From contig AQOF01000014.1 in NCBI GenBank assembly GCA_000565345.1, positions 27,212 through 91,211 on the forward strand: a DNA stretch of 64,000 bases, in the 5' to 3' direction. Made by a program: the position numbers and the translations under genes. The stretch's first letter is position 1; each line of letters starts with the position of its first letter. The notes under the pieces were generated by a model that worked only from the letters and a program-made list of their open reading frames with translations, did not search any database and was not told where the DNA came from. The stretch is from Salinivibrio costicola subsp. costicola ATCC 33508 = LMG 11651. GTDB taxonomy: Bacteria; Pseudomonadota; Gammaproteobacteria; Enterobacterales; Vibrionaceae. Of the stretch, positions 8,721-19,678 are shown in pieces.

Positions 8721-11091
8721 ATGACGACTCCCTGTTATCACTGTGGTGATCCTGTTTTAACAGGCGACACCTTCCAAGTCGTGATCTTCGATAAACCTCG
8801 CCTTATGTGTTGCCCTGGCTGCCAGGCTGTGGCAACCACTATCGTAGACAGTGGTTTGAGCTCTTATTATCAGTATCGTACCGAGAACGCAGATAAAGCA
8901 GAGTTGGTGCCAGAAGAGCTTAAATCACTGACTTTGTATGATAACCAAGATATACAACAAGAGTTTGTTCGTGATGTTGCCGATCAAAAAGAAGTCCCTC
9001 TTTCATTAGATGGCGTTTCTTGCGCGGCCTGTGCATGGCTGATTGAAAAACAATTGCAGAGAACCAAGGGGGTTACCCATATTCAAGTTAACACCACCAC
9101 CAACCGTGCCCTGGTTCGTTGGGATGATAGCGAAACATCACTGAGCACAATACTCACACGCATTCATCATCTTGGGTATAAAGCTGCCCCTTTTGAAGCG
9201 GATAAGCAAGAGCAGCAATACCATCGTAATATGAAACAATATCTCTATCGGTTAGGGATTGCTGGCCTCGCGACAATGCAGGTGATGATGTTAGCGGTGG
9301 CAATGTATTTCGAAGTGTTTGGCGATATGGATGAAACCTTTCGCAACTACTTCCGCTGGGTTAGTCTTATCTTTGCCACCCCTGTTCTACTTTATTCCGC
9401 CTTACCTTTTTACACAAATGCATGGCGTAATCTAAAAGCCAGAACGCTCGGTATGGATGTCCCCGTTTCGATTGCCCTACTCTTTGCCTATTTCTCGAGC
9501 TTATACGCAACGGTAACAGGTAAAGGTGAGGTCTTTTTTGAATCGGTGGCAATGTTCACCTTCTTCTTATTGTTGGGGCGCTTTTTAGAAATGCGCGCCA
9601 GGCGTACAGCGGCAGCAGCCAGTGCCAATTTATTGAAATTGGTGCCGAAGATGGCACGTCACCTTACGGGTGAAACCGTTCCGGCCAACAGCTTAAAGGT
9701 CGATGATCACGTTCGGGTGTTACCGGGAGAGCCTTTTCCCGCCGATGGGCGAATCCTGTCAGGCAAAACATCAGTAGACGAATCCATGTTGACCGGAGAG
9801 TCGTTGCCACAAACCAAACAAAGCGGTGATACCGTGTATGCCGGCACCATGAATGTTGAGGCAATGTTGACATCACCGTCATTAATAACCATAAAGAATC
9901 GCTCGTCGCGCACATTATTCGCCTACAAGATGAAGCACAGATGGCAAAGCCTAAAGTCGCTGTTTTGGCGGACCAAATTGCGCGTTATTTTGTCGCTGCT
10001 ATTCTTATTATTTCTGCATCGACGTGGCTCTATTGGCACTTTTCTCGACCTGATGATGCTTTTTGGATCATGCTGTCGGTGCTCGTTGCAACCTGCCCCT
10101 GTGCGCTGTCGTTAGCGACGCCTACCGCGTTGACCTGCTCGACGTCAACATTTGGTCAACTCGGCATTATGTTGCGTCGAGGACATGTCTTAGAAACGTT
10201 AACCAAAGTGAACCGATTAGTGGTCGATAAAACCGGCACATTAACCGAAGGCACCGTGCAAATCAGTACGATTGAGATCAACAGCGACACGTTGACAGAG
10301 CAACAGGTGATCAATATTGCCGCTAGCCTGGAAGCGTTCGCCAATCACCCGATAGCGAACGCATTTCAGGCTCGGGCCTCGGAAAAAGTCAACGTCGGCG
10401 CTGCCGATAATCATATCGGGCAAGGCGTGAATGGTACTATCGATGGCCAATATTGGCGCATTGGTAAAGCCAGTTTCGCGTTATCAGACGGGGCTGAAAG
10501 CTACCAATCGTATCCGGTCATACTCAGCTGCGATAACAAACCGGTCGCGGCATTCTCGCTTATCGACCCCATCCGGCCCAGTAGTGCCAGATTACTTGCC
10601 GCGTTCAAGGACGCGGGCATCCAAACGACAATGTTAACCGGCGATCAGTCACGCAATGTCAAACAAGTCGCTGATGAGCTCGGTATAGACTCTGTTGTAT
10701 CTGGCGTGTCTCCTCAAGGCAAACTGTCATATCTTCAAAGCCTTGATAGTCGTACAATTACCTTGATGATCGGTGATGGCGTTAATGATGCGCCCGTTTT
10801 AGCGGGTGCCCATTTATCCGTTGCCATGGGAGGCGGAACCGATATCGCGAAGTCATCCGCCGATATGGTACTTCTTGGTGATGATTTAGAAAAACTGCTA
10901 ACTGCAAGACGTCTTGCTCAACAAACGCGACGGATCATTCGAGAAAACTTAGCCTGGGCATTGGCTACAACGTGACCATTTTGCCTTTGGCTGTCATGGG
11001 CTTTGTCGCGCCATATGTTGCTGTGGTCGGAATGTCTGCTAGCTCCATTATTGTGGTGTCTAACTCGCTGCGCCTGCTCAATAAAAAATAA
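8721..11091 (+). CDS. ccoI: Copper-translocating P1-type ATPase for cbb3 oxidase assembly (two frameshifts)
   Basis: With the reading frame restored this is a 790-aa CcoI/FixI that exports or delivers Cu for the CuB site. An N-terminal Cys cluster (CYHCG, CCPGC) precedes a heavy-metal-associated domain with SCAAC near 101-105, membrane helices, the TGES actuator motif, CPC in the ion-path helix (ATCPCAL), the phosphorylation motif DKTGT and the hinge GDGVNDAP. The frame breaks twice. Near 9860 a GG should be GGG (NVE continues as GNVDITV). Near 10962 TTGGCT should be TTGGGCT, restoring [15 protein letters not shown] and the normal C-terminus. Both sides are well conserved, so sequencing error is more likely than inactivation. 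ccoS follows after 10 bases. Confidence 0.9.
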
Positions 11092-11101
11092 GGATAGCGT
11101 T

Positions 11102-11314
11102 ATGGCTAGTTTGTACATCTTGATTCCGATTGCGATCATGCTGGTGTGTGTCGCCGGCGTCGTCTTTATTTGGGCGGTAAAATCCGATCAGTTTGAAGAT
11201 CTTGAGCGTCAAGGCTCTTCTATTCTTTTCGATGAAGAAGAACCAGAGAAAAAGCCCACTCCTCAGTCAAATGACACTGAGAACACTGACTCTTCACATC
11301 ATGACAAACGTTGA
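11102..11314 (+). CDS. ccoS: cbb3-type oxidase assembly protein CcoS
   Basis: The protein has 70 aa from the ATG at 11102, preceded by AAGGA. One N-terminal hydrophobic helix (about 5-26) ends in the family hallmark FIWAVKSDQFEDLERQG, followed by an acidic hydrophilic tail. CcoS is required for insertion of haem/CuB cofactors into CcoN. The gene overlaps the start of the next gene by 14 bases. Confidence 0.93.
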   Translation: MASLYILIPIAIMLVCVAGVVFIWAVKSDQFEDLERQGSSILFDEEEPEKKPTPQSNDTENTDSSHHDKR

Positions 11315-11975
11315 TTTTATCGGTGCATTAGGGATTGGCTTGCTCGGCGCTGGCCACTGCCTCGGTATGTGTGGCGGTGTCGCAGCGGCCATGTCCTTTG
11401 GGGTGCCTGCTGAGCGTGCCAAATGGCCCTATATTCTTTTGTACAATTTAGGCCGGATAACCTCTTATATCGTAGCGGGGACACTCATTGGGGGCGCAGT
11501 TGCCTCGTTGCTCGCGCTCTCTGACCTCACTCACCACCTTGCCGTATTGCGACTTTTTGCCGCAGTAATGATGCTATTGCTGGCCGCTTATATGGCGCAA
11601 TTATGGAATGGTCTGAGTTATATTGAGCGTATCGGTAGCAAGCTCTGGCGCTATATTTCGCCTCTTTCTTCTAAGTTGATGCCGTTGCGCTCTCCCCTCT
11701 ATGCCTACCCTTTTGGTGTGGTGTGGGGCTGGTTACCCTGTGGCCTTGTCTATTCAGCACTCAGTTGGGCTGCTGTTGCGGGAAGTGCGTCTGGCGGCGG
11801 ATTAGTTATGCTAGGGTTTGGGCTCGGAACGCTACCGGCAATGTTAACGGTTGGCGCGTTTGCAGAACGAATTAAACCAATACTGAATAATTGTCTAGTA
11901 CGCTTGGCATGTGCCATAATGTTGGCAGTTTATGGCCTCTACACCTTACAAGGTGCACTGAAACTCCTTATATAA
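11301..11975 (+). CDS. TauE/SafE-type (DUF2/UreH-like) membrane protein of the cco cluster
   Basis: This 224-aa protein has about six transmembrane helices. Its first helix carries GIGLLGAGHCLGMCGG, the His/Cys-containing motif of the sulfite exporter TauE/SafE-like (UreH/DUF2) family, and a second conserved segment is FGVVWGWLPCGLVYSAL. Homologues lie after ccoS in many proteobacteria and have been linked to copper or other metal supply for cbb3 oxidase. The start at 11301 lies inside ccoS and is preferred because upstream in-frame starts sit deeper in that gene. The exact substrate is unknown. Confidence 0.82.
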   Translation: MTNVDFIGALGIGLLGAGHCLGMCGGVAAAMSFGVPAERAKWPYILLYNLGRITSYIVAGTLIGGAVASLLALSDLTHHLAVLRLFAAVMMLLLAAYMAQLWNGLSYIERIGSKLWRYISPLSSKLMPLRSPLYAYPFGVVWGWLPCGLVYSALSWAAVAGSASGGGLVMLGFGLGTLPAMLTVGAFAERIKPILNNCLVRLACAIMLAVYGLYTLQGALKLLI

Positions 11976-12038
11976 GTCGACCTAGCACACGATAATGGTG
12001 TAATATGTTAATTGACGTTTTCAAAATCAGGCAGGTGT

Positions 12039-12788
12039 ATGGTGTCGAATAAGATCATCACTCGGCGGGTTCAGTCTGGTGGCTGTGCGATCCATTGTCA
12101 GGATTGTAGTATAAGCCAGCTTTGCATTCCCTTTTCGTTAAATGAGCAAGAGTTGGATCAACTGGATAGCATCATTGAGCGCAAAAAACCTATTCAGAAA
12201 GGCCAAGAATTGTTCAAAGCCGGTGATAATCTTCGAGCGCTCTATGCGATACGCTCAGGAACGGTTAAAACCTATACCATCACTGAACAAGGTGATGAAC
12301 AAATTACGGCTTTCCATCTCGCAGGCGATTTAGTTGGCTTTGATGCCATTAACGATAATGAGCATCCAAGCTTTGCCCAGGCGTTAGAAACATCGATGAT
12401 TTGCGAAATCCCCTACGATACGCTCGACGATTTATCTGGCAAGATGCCAAAGCTTCGTCAGCAAATCATGCGACTAATGAGCAACGAGATAAAAGGTGAT
12501 CAAGACATGATCTTGCTTTTATCGAAGAAAACAGCAGAAGAGCGTTTAGCCGCTTTCCTGTATAACCTTTCAAAACGCTTTGCACAACGTGGGTTTTCAC
12601 CGCGTGAGTTTCGACTAACCATGACTCGTGGTGACATTGGTAACTACCTGGGTCTAACGGTAGAAACGATTAGTCGCCTATTAGGCCGTTTTCAAAAATC
12701 AGAGATTCTTGCGGTAAAGGGTAAATATATTACAGTGTTAGACTTAGAAGAGCTGGCACGCCTTGCTGACGAAGAATGTTTGGTTTAG
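12039..12788 (+). CDS. fnr: Oxygen-responsive transcriptional regulator FNR
   Basis: This 249-aa CRP/FNR-family regulator carries the N-terminal cluster cysteines of the [4Fe-4S] O2 sensor ([16 protein letters not shown]), an effector-domain Cys in ETSMICEIP near residue 120, and a C-terminal helix-turn-helix with [18 protein letters not shown], whose E..SR contacts read TTGAT half-sites. The start was placed at the ATG 12039, preceded by GCAGGTGT; a TTG at 12012 would add nine residues foreign to the family. It activates anaerobic and represses aerobic genes when oxygen falls. The order fnr-uspE-ttcA is conserved in enterobacteria and vibrios. A hairpin with T tract follows. Confidence 0.96.
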   Translation: MVSNKIITRRVQSGGCAIHCQDCSISQLCIPFSLNEQELDQLDSIIERKKPIQKGQELFKAGDNLRALYAIRSGTVKTYTITEQGDEQITAFHLAGDLVGFDAINDNEHPSFAQALETSMICEIPYDTLDDLSGKMPKLRQQIMRLMSNEIKGDQDMILLLSKKTAEERLAAFLYNLSKRFAQRGFSPREFRLTMTRGDIGNYLGLTVETISRLLGRFQKSEILAVKGKYITVLDLEELARLADEECLV

Positions 12789-12815
12789 CCTCCTTAGGGT
12801 AAATAAGTTGTTAAT

Positions 12816-12849
12816 AAATGGTGCTTTAATGCGCCATTTCTCTTTTTTG
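12816..12849 (+). terminator. Intrinsic terminator after fnr
   Basis: AAATGGTGC (12816-12824) pairs with GCGCCATTT (12831-12839), one G-U pair, 6-base loop, followed by TCTCTTTTTT. Confidence 0.75.
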
Positions 12850-12935
12850 CTATCGGAACCATGAATTGTTTCGCGCTACCCGGTCAACTAGGTTAAAGTG
12901 ACAGTAACCGATGCATCTGTGCAAAGGAGGCAGAT

Positions 12936-13883
12936 ATGTCCAGGTACAGCAACCTTCTCGTCGTTATTGATCCTTCCCAGGAACAACAACCCGCGTTGTC
13001 ACGTGCGGTCACGCTCAGCCAACGCAGTGATTCTGCGGTTAAGCTTACGCTGTTTCTCGCCATTTACGACTTTTCCTATGAAATGACCTCGATGCTTTCG
13101 TCTGATGAACGACAAGCCATGCGTCAAGGAGTCATGCACCAGCGTGAAGAATGGATGAATGAGATCATTCAGTCCCACAATGCACAAGACTGTGAGATTG
13201 AAAAAGTCGTCGTTTGGCACAACCGTCCTTACGAAGCGATTGTCGAGCGCGTACTCAGTCATCAGCATGATCTTGTCGTCAAAGCGACGCACAAGCACGA
13301 CACGCTAGGTTCAGTGATTTTTACCCCAACGGACTGGCACTTACTCCGTAAATGTCCCAGCTCTGTGTTATTGGTAAAAGAGCATGGTTGGCCGGATAAA
13401 GGTAAAATTGTTGCGTCCGTTCACGTGGCTTCAGAAACAGAAACCCACGCCGAACTCAACGACAAATTAGTCGATGAAGGCAACGTGATGAGTGCGATGC
13501 TGGGCGCTGAGCTACACCTTGCGAACGCCTACCCAGCAACACCGGTGAATATTACTATTGAGCTACCTGACTTTGATCCTAGTGCTTATACCGATGCCGT
13601 CAGAGGCCACCATCTCACCGCCATGAAGGCACTGCGTCAGCGCCATCACATCGAAGAGACGCGAACCCATGTTCAAGAAGGCTTGCCAGAGGATGTCATT
13701 CCTAATATCGCACGAGAGTTAGATGCAGAGTTGGTGATCCTAGGAACAACTGGCCGCACTGGACTATCGGCTGTCTTTATCGGCAACACAGCAGAGCATA
13801 TGATTGATCAGCTCGACTGCGATCTGCTTGCGATCAAGCCTGATGGATATATCAGCCCGCTCGATCCCCGAGCCAACGACTAA
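12936..13883 (+). CDS. uspE: Universal stress protein E (tandem Usp domains)
   Basis: The protein has 315 aa made of two Usp folds (about 1-145 and 155-305). Each starts with a beta strand and a hydrophobic DP segment (LLVVIDPSQ), and the second ends with the ATP-binding-type motif GTTGRTGLSAVFIGNTAE. UspE supports survival of DNA damage and stasis in E. coli. AAGGAGG lies 6 bases before the ATG. It is transcribed after fnr but separated from it by a terminator and 147 bases, so it probably has its own promoter. Confidence 0.94.
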   Translation: MSRYSNLLVVIDPSQEQQPALSRAVTLSQRSDSAVKLTLFLAIYDFSYEMTSMLSSDERQAMRQGVMHQREEWMNEIIQSHNAQDCEIEKVVVWHNRPYEAIVERVLSHQHDLVVKATHKHDTLGSVIFTPTDWHLLRKCPSSVLLVKEHGWPDKGKIVASVHVASETETHAELNDKLVDEGNVMSAMLGAELHLANAYPATPVNITIELPDFDPSAYTDAVRGHHLTAMKALRQRHHIEETRTHVQEGLPEDVIPNIARELDAELVILGTTGRTGLSAVFIGNTAEHMIDQLDCDLLAIKPDGYISPLDPRAND

Positions 13884-13902
13884 GTCATTGTCACCCGCCC
13901 AT

Positions 13903-13933
13903 ACAACAGGCAGTGCAGCTCACCGCCTGTTGT
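13903..13933 (+). terminator. Hairpin after uspE
   Basis: A perfect 9-bp stem, ACAACAGGC (13903-13911) with GCCTGTTGT (13925-13933), 13-base loop, begins 20 bases after the uspE stop. No long T tract, so it may only protect the 3' end. Confidence 0.45.
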
Positions 13934-14064
13934 TGGCTGTCTTGTTTATATTCATCCCGCCTTTATAGTGACTAGCATTTATAGTCAAAATCCGTATCAT
14001 ACCCGCCATTCATGAACACTGGCAGCTTAATGCGTTTAGACTGCCTGACAACGCGATAGTACTT

Positions 14065-14994
14065 ATGAGCACGCAAGAGCTGAGCAAAGCACAAAAATAC
14101 GGGTTTAATAAACTGCAAAAGCGCATTCGCCGGAATACAGGCCAAGCCATTGCAGATTTTAATATGATTGAAGATGGCGACCGCATTATGGTTTGCCTTT
14201 CAGGCGGGAAAGACAGCTACACCCTGCTTGATATGTTGCAAAGTCTGCAAAAAAGTGCCCCTGTCTCGTTCGAGTTAATCGCCGTTAACTTGGATCAAAA
14301 ACAGCCCGGCTTCCCTGAGCACATTCTCCCCGAGTATTTAGACGAATTAGGGGTCGAATATAAGATTATCGAAGAAGATACCTACTCGATTGTTAAAGAA
14401 AAAGTGCCAGAAGGAAAAACCACGTGCTCACTGTGCTCGCGTCTGCGTCGTGGCATTCTATACCGTACGGCGAAAGAGTTAGGCGCTACCAAAATAGCGC
14501 TTGGACACCATCGTGATGATATTCTGGAAACGTTGTTTTTAAATATGTTTTACGGTGGCAAACTAAAAGGCATGCCGCCCAAGCTCGTCTCCGATAATGG
14601 CGAACACGTTGTGATTCGTCCACTGGCCTATTGTCGCGAAAAAGATATAGAACGTTATTCAGAGCAGAAAGCGTTCCCTATCATTCCTTGTAACCTGTGC
14701 GGATCTCAGCCTAACTTGCAACGCCAAGTGATCAAAGACATGTTACAGGGCTGGGACAAACGTTACCCGGGACGCATTGAAACCATGTTCCGCGCGATGC
14801 AAAACGTGGTGCCCTCACATCTTGCCGATGCGACATTATTCGACTTTAAATCAGTCGCAGCAGGCATGGCTTATGAAGGTGATGGCGATACCGCATTTGA
14901 TAAGGAAAGTTTTACTGACCCGGCGCCTGACTCAGAAGCGGTCGTTGAAGTAGACCCTGAATTATCACTCGATATTGTCAATCTCAAGGCATAA
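14065..14994 (+). CDS. ttcA: tRNA 2-thiocytidine biosynthesis protein TtcA
   Basis: The protein has 309 aa. A PP-loop ATPase motif (CLSGGKDS, about residues 49-56) adenylates C32 of tRNA, and two Cys pairs ([19 protein letters not shown]) hold the iron-sulfur cluster used for thiolation. It is cytosolic. The C-terminus is an acidic extension typical of vibrios. It lies beside fnr and uspE as in E. coli. A strong terminator follows at 15021. Confidence 0.96.
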   Translation: MSTQELSKAQKYGFNKLQKRIRRNTGQAIADFNMIEDGDRIMVCLSGGKDSYTLLDMLQSLQKSAPVSFELIAVNLDQKQPGFPEHILPEYLDELGVEYKIIEEDTYSIVKEKVPEGKTTCSLCSRLRRGILYRTAKELGATKIALGHHRDDILETLFLNMFYGGKLKGMPPKLVSDNGEHVVIRPLAYCREKDIERYSEQKAFPIIPCNLCGSQPNLQRQVIKDMLQGWDKRYPGRIETMFRAMQNVVPSHLADATLFDFKSVAAGMAYEGDGDTAFDKESFTDPAPDSEAVVEVDPELSLDIVNLKA

Positions 14995-15020
14995 GATCAC
15001 AGTGTGATCACTGAATCACA

Positions 15021-15052
15021 AAAGCGCTCACTGGTTTAGTGAGCGCTTTTTT
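15021..15052 (+). terminator. Intrinsic terminator after ttcA
   Basis: A 12-bp stem, AAAGCGCTCACT (15021-15032) with AGTGAGCGCTTT (15038-15049), 5-base loop, followed by further T residues. It begins 26 bases after the ttcA stop. Confidence 0.9.
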
Positions 15053-15116
15053 CTTTCCCTGATCGTTCGAATTTAACCGCCTCTTAGCGTTAACAACCTC
15101 TAAGATCAGCAAGCAG

Positions 15117-15766
15117 TTAACCGTTTTTCGGGAGCCAGGGCGATACTTTAATGGGTGCCTCAGGCAGAGTTAATTTAACCTCTTGCCCAAGACCGCTAGC
15201 ATCAATGATAGCTTGATGATCATCAATGGTATAACCCTGCCCTTCACTGCTGGTTATTTTCCCTGTCGCCGAGGGCGAAAAATGGATCACCACCCCCTGC
15301 GTTTTAGGCATAAACCAAGAGGCAAACATCCCACCCAGGTTTCCATCATGGTATCCATTTGTGGTAGCCAGTCGCGAACTTGTTGGCTGGTTAGCGTCTT
15401 TCCGACCGGCTTATCCACCAACACTTGGAATGAAATATCACAATTTAGCGTTGACGGTGTTTCAACAAAGACATCGGGATTCACTTTACGCAGCTGGTTA
15501 TCCAACGGCAACGGCAAAGCTTGCGAGGCAGGAATGGTAAATTCCTCATAATGCTCTTTTTTTCGCATCCAAGCTCGTGAGATGGGACAGACCTGACCAG
15601 AATCCGCTGATACCATAAAGTACGCCACACCGATATCAGGGTGACCCTCTTCGGTATTGTGCTTTAGTTGGGTAAAAAGTTTGCTATAACTAAAACGGTA
15701 TGTCTCGGCACTTGCAGGGAAACTGATCATCCCCAATAGCGCCAATACACTGATTACTTTTTTCAT
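15117..15766 (-). CDS. DUF2987 family exported protein (one frameshift)
   Basis: The restored product has 216 aa. A signal peptide (residues 1-20, ending ASA) precedes ETYRFSYSKLFTQLKHN, then ISRAWMRKKEHYEEF and IPASQALPLPLDN, matching the DUF2987 proteins of vibrios. The frame breaks near 15347: with one A added to the minus-strand GAAAC the protein reads MMENLGGMFASWFMPKT and continues to the stop at 15117. Function unknown; it is presumably periplasmic. It is the last gene of a leftward pair with the membrane protein upstream. Confidence 0.78.
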
Positions 15767-15795
15767 CGATACTCCACATACGGGCTTAGCGTGGT

Positions 15796-16620
15796 TCAGG
15801 CATCAAATGTATCCTGGCCTGACGAGGGTGATGACGCGTTTGATTTGTCGGGATTATTCTCGCTTTTTGGTGACACGGTCACTTCGACCCCCACGCCAAA
15901 CATTTCTCGGTAAATCACGCCTTTAACATTGAAAAGGAAGGGTAACGCCCAAACCAATGCAAAGCCAGCCGTGGCAAAAGAAATGAGAAATAGCACACCC
16001 ACCACCGCATAAATGGTTGCCATCTGAAACAGCTTTTTGTTTACCGCGCGGAAAGACACACTCAAAGCTTTCATGGGTGTGACACGCTTCTCGCAAATTA
16101 ATAACGGCGCCATGGAAAAAACCATCGCAACATAAAGGCTAAGCAGCGGAAAAATCAAACTCGCGACACTTTGCAGCGTAGCGGACAAACAAATCACCAC
16201 AGTGACGGGTAATGCGAAAGCTAACCCTTTTAGCAGATGACGAGGCTTGGAACGAAAGCCGATCGCGTGACTAAGTCCCATCAAACTTGCCCCAGCATAT
16301 AAAGGTGCAATCAACACCTCTGACGTGAAGTTAGCTAGCCACACGGAGGAGATCATATCGGTGGTAAGCTCCCGTTGCCCGACAAGCGCCTCAAACAAAT
16401 GCGAGGGTGCGCCCAGCAACAAAGCAAGCATTAGCATTAGAATACCAATTTGAGTCGCAAATAAGCCCAGCGCCGCGGGTAAGAAAGACCAGAAGTGTTT
16501 TAAGGTCTGCGAGAAAGCCTCTTTGATAATCTCAAACGGATCGAGGCGGTAACGGCCATTCAGTGCGGTTTCTATCGACCCGCCCATGTGTATCGCATTA
16601 TCGTATTCTTGTTGACTCAT
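15796..16620 (-). CDS. Conserved hypothetical integral membrane protein
   Basis: The protein has 274 aa with a hydrophilic N-terminus (LDPFEIIKEAFSQTLKHFWSFLP) and about five to six transmembrane helices (around 40-70, 95-115, 130-165, 195-230). The layout resembles the YciC/BPSS1780-type membrane proteins. The C-terminal 30 residues are Ser/Pro/Asp-rich and probably disordered. It sits next to the DUF2987 gene and the ttcA/pot loci, as in Vibrio genomes. No function can be assigned. Confidence 0.7.
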   Translation of the reverse strand: MSQQEYDNAIHMGGSIETALNGRYRLDPFEIIKEAFSQTLKHFWSFLPAALGLFATQIGILMLMLALLLGAPSHLFEALVGQRELTTDMISSVWLANFTSEVLIAPLYAGASLMGLSHAIGFRSKPRHLLKGLAFALPVTVVICLSATLQSVASLIFPLLSLYVAMVFSMAPLLICEKRVTPMKALSVSFRAVNKKLFQMATIYAVVGVLFLISFATAGFALVWALPFLFNVKGVIYREMFGVGVEVTVSPKSENNPDKSNASSPSSGQDTFDA

Positions 16621-16892
16621 AATCGTTATCTATCATGACTGATGCACACAGTATATCTGACTGTCGCCCATAGCTAAAAATCATTCTGACGGATCCGGGA
16701 AAAATAACCCAAAGTTGTCTGTGTGAGCACTGAAAAGCGTCAAGGATGCTATCCACGCCAGTTATGAAAGGAAATGCATTAAATGGGGAGAAAAATTGCT
16801 TTAACTTCGGCTTGTGCGCGTCTATTATGCGCCGTCTGTTTTATGGGTACGTATGTACAAGACAATTTGCCAGGTAGAGAGAGAACGAACCA

Positions 16893-18008
16893 TTGAATCA
16901 CACCCATCTATCTCACAAACCGGTTGTCGAGCTGGCGTCATTAACCAAAAGTTTCGACGGCAAAGAAATTATTTCCCGCTTCAATTTAAGCGTGAATGAT
17001 GGTGAATTTCTCACCATTCTCGGGCCTTCGGGTTGTGGTAAAACAACCGTATTACGCTTAATTGCGGGGCTTGAGGACGCTGACAGCGGCCAGGTTATCA
17101 TTGACGGTCAAGATGTCACCGATTTGCCTGCCGAACAACGCAACGTCAACACTGTGTTTCAAAGCTATGCCTTATTTCCCCACATGAGTGTGTTTGAAAA
17201 CGTGGCATTTGGCTTACGTATGCAAGGTGTGAACCGCAATGAGATCGAACCGCGTGTGATGGAAGCCCTACGTATGGTGCAGCTGGACCACTATGCCTCA
17301 CGCAAGCCCCACCAGTTGTCAGGCGGTCAGCAGCAGCGTATTGCGATTGCGCGTGCTGTGGTGAATAAACCAAGCGTCTTACTGCTCGACGAATCGCTGT
17401 CTGCACTCGATTATAAACTGCGTAAGCAAATGCAAATGGAGCTCAAGCAGCTTCAGCGTAAACTCGGCATTACGTTTATCTTTGTCACCCATGATCAAGA
17501 AGAAGCGTTGTCGATGTCTGACCGTATACTGGTCATGCGTGAAGGCGAAATCGAACAAGACGGCTCACCACGTGAGATCTATGAAGAGCCAAAGAACTTG
17601 TTTGTCGCCCGGTTTATTGGCGAAATCAATGTCTTTGATGCCACCGTGATTAAACGCATCGATGAAAACCGCATTTGGGCCAGTATTGAATCCCGTGAGT
17701 GCGAGGTATTCTGCAAGCTTGATGTGAAGCCTGACGATAAGGTCAAGGTATTGCTGCGCCCTGAAGACATTCGCCTACAAGAAATTAGCGATGATGCGGA
17801 GCCTAACGGTATTGTCGGCTACGTACGCGAGCGTAACTATAAAGGCATGACCCTGGATTCAGTACTCGAGCTTCCGTCAGGGCAAACCGTGATGGTCAGT
17901 GAGTTTTTTAATGAAGACGATCCAGATGTTGATCACTCTCTGAATCAAAAAGTCACCTTGACCTGGGTAGAGAGCTGGGAGGTGGTATTGGCCGATGAAA
18001 AAGCTTAA
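16893..18008 (+). CDS. potA: Spermidine/putrescine ABC transporter, ATP-binding subunit
   Basis: The protein has 371 aa. Walker A GPSGCGKT (44-51), ABC signature LSGGQ (142-146), Walker B LLLDES (163-168) and the switch His of FVTHDQEEA are present, followed by a TOBE domain (about 280-365) with LLRPEDI. It powers uptake of polyamines through PotB/PotC. The only suitable start is TTG at 16893, preceded by GAGAGAG. Its end overlaps potB by 14 bases, indicating coupled translation. The 272 bases upstream contain no gene. Confidence 0.95.
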   Translation: MNHTHLSHKPVVELASLTKSFDGKEIISRFNLSVNDGEFLTILGPSGCGKTTVLRLIAGLEDADSGQVIIDGQDVTDLPAEQRNVNTVFQSYALFPHMSVFENVAFGLRMQGVNRNEIEPRVMEALRMVQLDHYASRKPHQLSGGQQQRIAIARAVVNKPSVLLLDESLSALDYKLRKQMQMELKQLQRKLGITFIFVTHDQEEALSMSDRILVMREGEIEQDGSPREIYEEPKNLFVARFIGEINVFDATVIKRIDENRIWASIESRECEVFCKLDVKPDDKVKVLLRPEDIRLQEISDDAEPNGIVGYVRERNYKGMTLDSVLELPSGQTVMVSEFFNEDDPDVDHSLNQKVTLTWVESWEVVLADEKA

Positions 18009-18849
18009 TCTTCAAACAGCCATTACTGGTTTGGTGGTCGGCTGGTTGTTGGTATTTGTTTTTTTGCCCAACCTAATGATCATCGTCACCAGTTTTTTAA
18101 CCCGCGATGACGCCAATCTTATCGAGATGACGTTCACGCTGACTAACTACGCAAAACTTCTCGATCCTCTCTACGCTAAAGTGGTGTGGCATTCCTTCTA
18201 CATGGCAGCGTTAGCGACGCTGATTTGTCTGCTTATCGGCTACCCATTTGCCTTTATTGTTGCCAAAATGCCCAAAAAAATGCGTCCAATGATGCTCTTT
18301 TTAGTCATTGTGCCATTTTGGACTAACTCATTAATCCGCACATATGGCCTCAAAATCTTTCTGGGCACGAGAGGGTTACTCAATGAAAGCCTGATGTGGC
18401 TTGGGATCATTGAGCGCCCTATCCGTATTATGTACACCGAATATGCGGTCATGATCGGTCTCGTTTATATCTTGCTGCCGTTTATGATTCTGCCGTTGTA
18501 CTCCAGCATTGAAAAACTGGACAACAGCTACTTAGAGGCGGCACGCGATCTGGGCGCCAACAAGTTACAATGCTTCTTGCGCGTGATCTTACCACTTACT
18601 ACGCCAGGCATTATTGCCGGTAGTTTACTGGTGATCCTTCCAGCCCTCGGCATGTTCTACGTCTCTGACTTATTAGGTGGGGCGAAAAACCTATTGATCG
18701 GTAACGTGATTAAGAGCCAAATCCTCAATGTTCGCGATTGGCCATTTGGTTCCGCGGCCAGTATTTCTCTGACGGTGCTCATGGGGCTGCTGCTATTTGC
18801 CTATTGGCGTGTGGGGAAATGGATGAATCGTAAGGAGGCATTATCATGA
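17995..18849 (+). CDS. potB: Spermidine/putrescine ABC transporter permease
   Basis: This 284-aa inner-membrane permease has about six helices. The EAA loop reads [28 protein letters not shown], the contact for PotA. It begins inside potA and overlaps potC by 4 bases (ATGA), typical of the potABCD operon. Confidence 0.95.
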   Translation: MKKLNLQTAITGLVVGWLLVFVFLPNLMIIVTSFLTRDDANLIEMTFTLTNYAKLLDPLYAKVVWHSFYMAALATLICLLIGYPFAFIVAKMPKKMRPMMLFLVIVPFWTNSLIRTYGLKIFLGTRGLLNESLMWLGIIERPIRIMYTEYAVMIGLVYILLPFMILPLYSSIEKLDNSYLEAARDLGANKLQCFLRVILPLTTPGIIAGSLLVILPALGMFYVSDLLGGAKNLLIGNVIKSQILNVRDWPFGSAASISLTVLMGLLLFAYWRVGKWMNRKEALS

Positions 18850-19616
18850 ATCGCTTTGTTAAAGGCAGCTTCCTCTCTTTGGTTTATGCTTTTTTATATA
18901 TCCCAATTCTGATTTTGATCGTCAATTCGTTCAACGCGAGCAAGTTTGGGATGAGTTGGAAAGGCTTTACTTGGCAATGGTATGAGGAACTTGTAAATAA
19001 TCATAGCCTGATGCAAGCCGCGGGGAACTCACTGACCATTGCTATTTTTTCTGCTAGTGCGGCCGCTATTATAGGTAGCTTAACCGCGGTAGCACTGTTT
19101 CGTTATTGCTTTCGCGGCAAGCAGTTTGTCAATGGTATGCTGTTCGTGGTGATGATATCGCCCGATATCGTGATGGCTATCTCGCTGTTGGCGCTCTTTA
19201 TCTTAATGGGCGCACAATTAGGATTTTTGACCTTGCTGCTGTCACACATTACTTTTTGCCTGCCGTTTGTAGTAGTAACGGTTTACAGCCGCTTAAATGG
19301 TTTTGATGTCAAAATGCTTGAAGCCGCACGTGACTTAGGCGCGAGCGAATGGGTTATTTTGACCAAAATCATCCTACCGCTTGCCGCTCCCGCGGTTGCA
19401 GCGGGCTGGTTACTAAGCTTCACCTTGTCACTGGATGATGTCATCGTCAGCTCTTTTGTCACCGGGCCAGGTTATGAAATCTTGCCGCTCAAAGTTTACT
19501 CCATGGTAAAAGTCGGCGTGTCGCCAGAAATTAACGCCCTTGCCACCATTATGCTGATTGTGTCACTCGTACTGGTCATGTGCTCACAATGGCTAGCCAA
19601 AGATCGACTAAAATAA
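18846..19616 (+). CDS. potC: Spermidine/putrescine ABC transporter permease
   Basis: The 256-aa second permease subunit has six predicted helices and the EAA motif [43 protein letters not shown] matches the PotC/YdcV branch. It overlaps potB by 4 bases. potD starts 62 bases downstream. Confidence 0.95.
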   Translation: MNRFVKGSFLSLVYAFLYIPILILIVNSFNASKFGMSWKGFTWQWYEELVNNHSLMQAAGNSLTIAIFSASAAAIIGSLTAVALFRYCFRGKQFVNGMLFVVMISPDIVMAISLLALFILMGAQLGFLTLLLSHITFCLPFVVVTVYSRLNGFDVKMLEAARDLGASEWVILTKIILPLAAPAVAAGWLLSFTLSLDDVIVSSFVTGPGYEILPLKVYSMVKVGVSPEINALATIMLIVSLVLVMCSQWLAKDRLK

Positions 19617-19678
19617 TCCATTCCCCAGGGCAGTTGACAGGTCAGCCGCCCTCCTTTTTGTGTTACGAGGAGCTCACC

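Noticed and set aside
12012..12040. Possible FNR box at TTGACGTTTTCAAA before fnr
   Set aside because: The right half does not match ATCAA at the required spacing, and it lies too close to the start codon.
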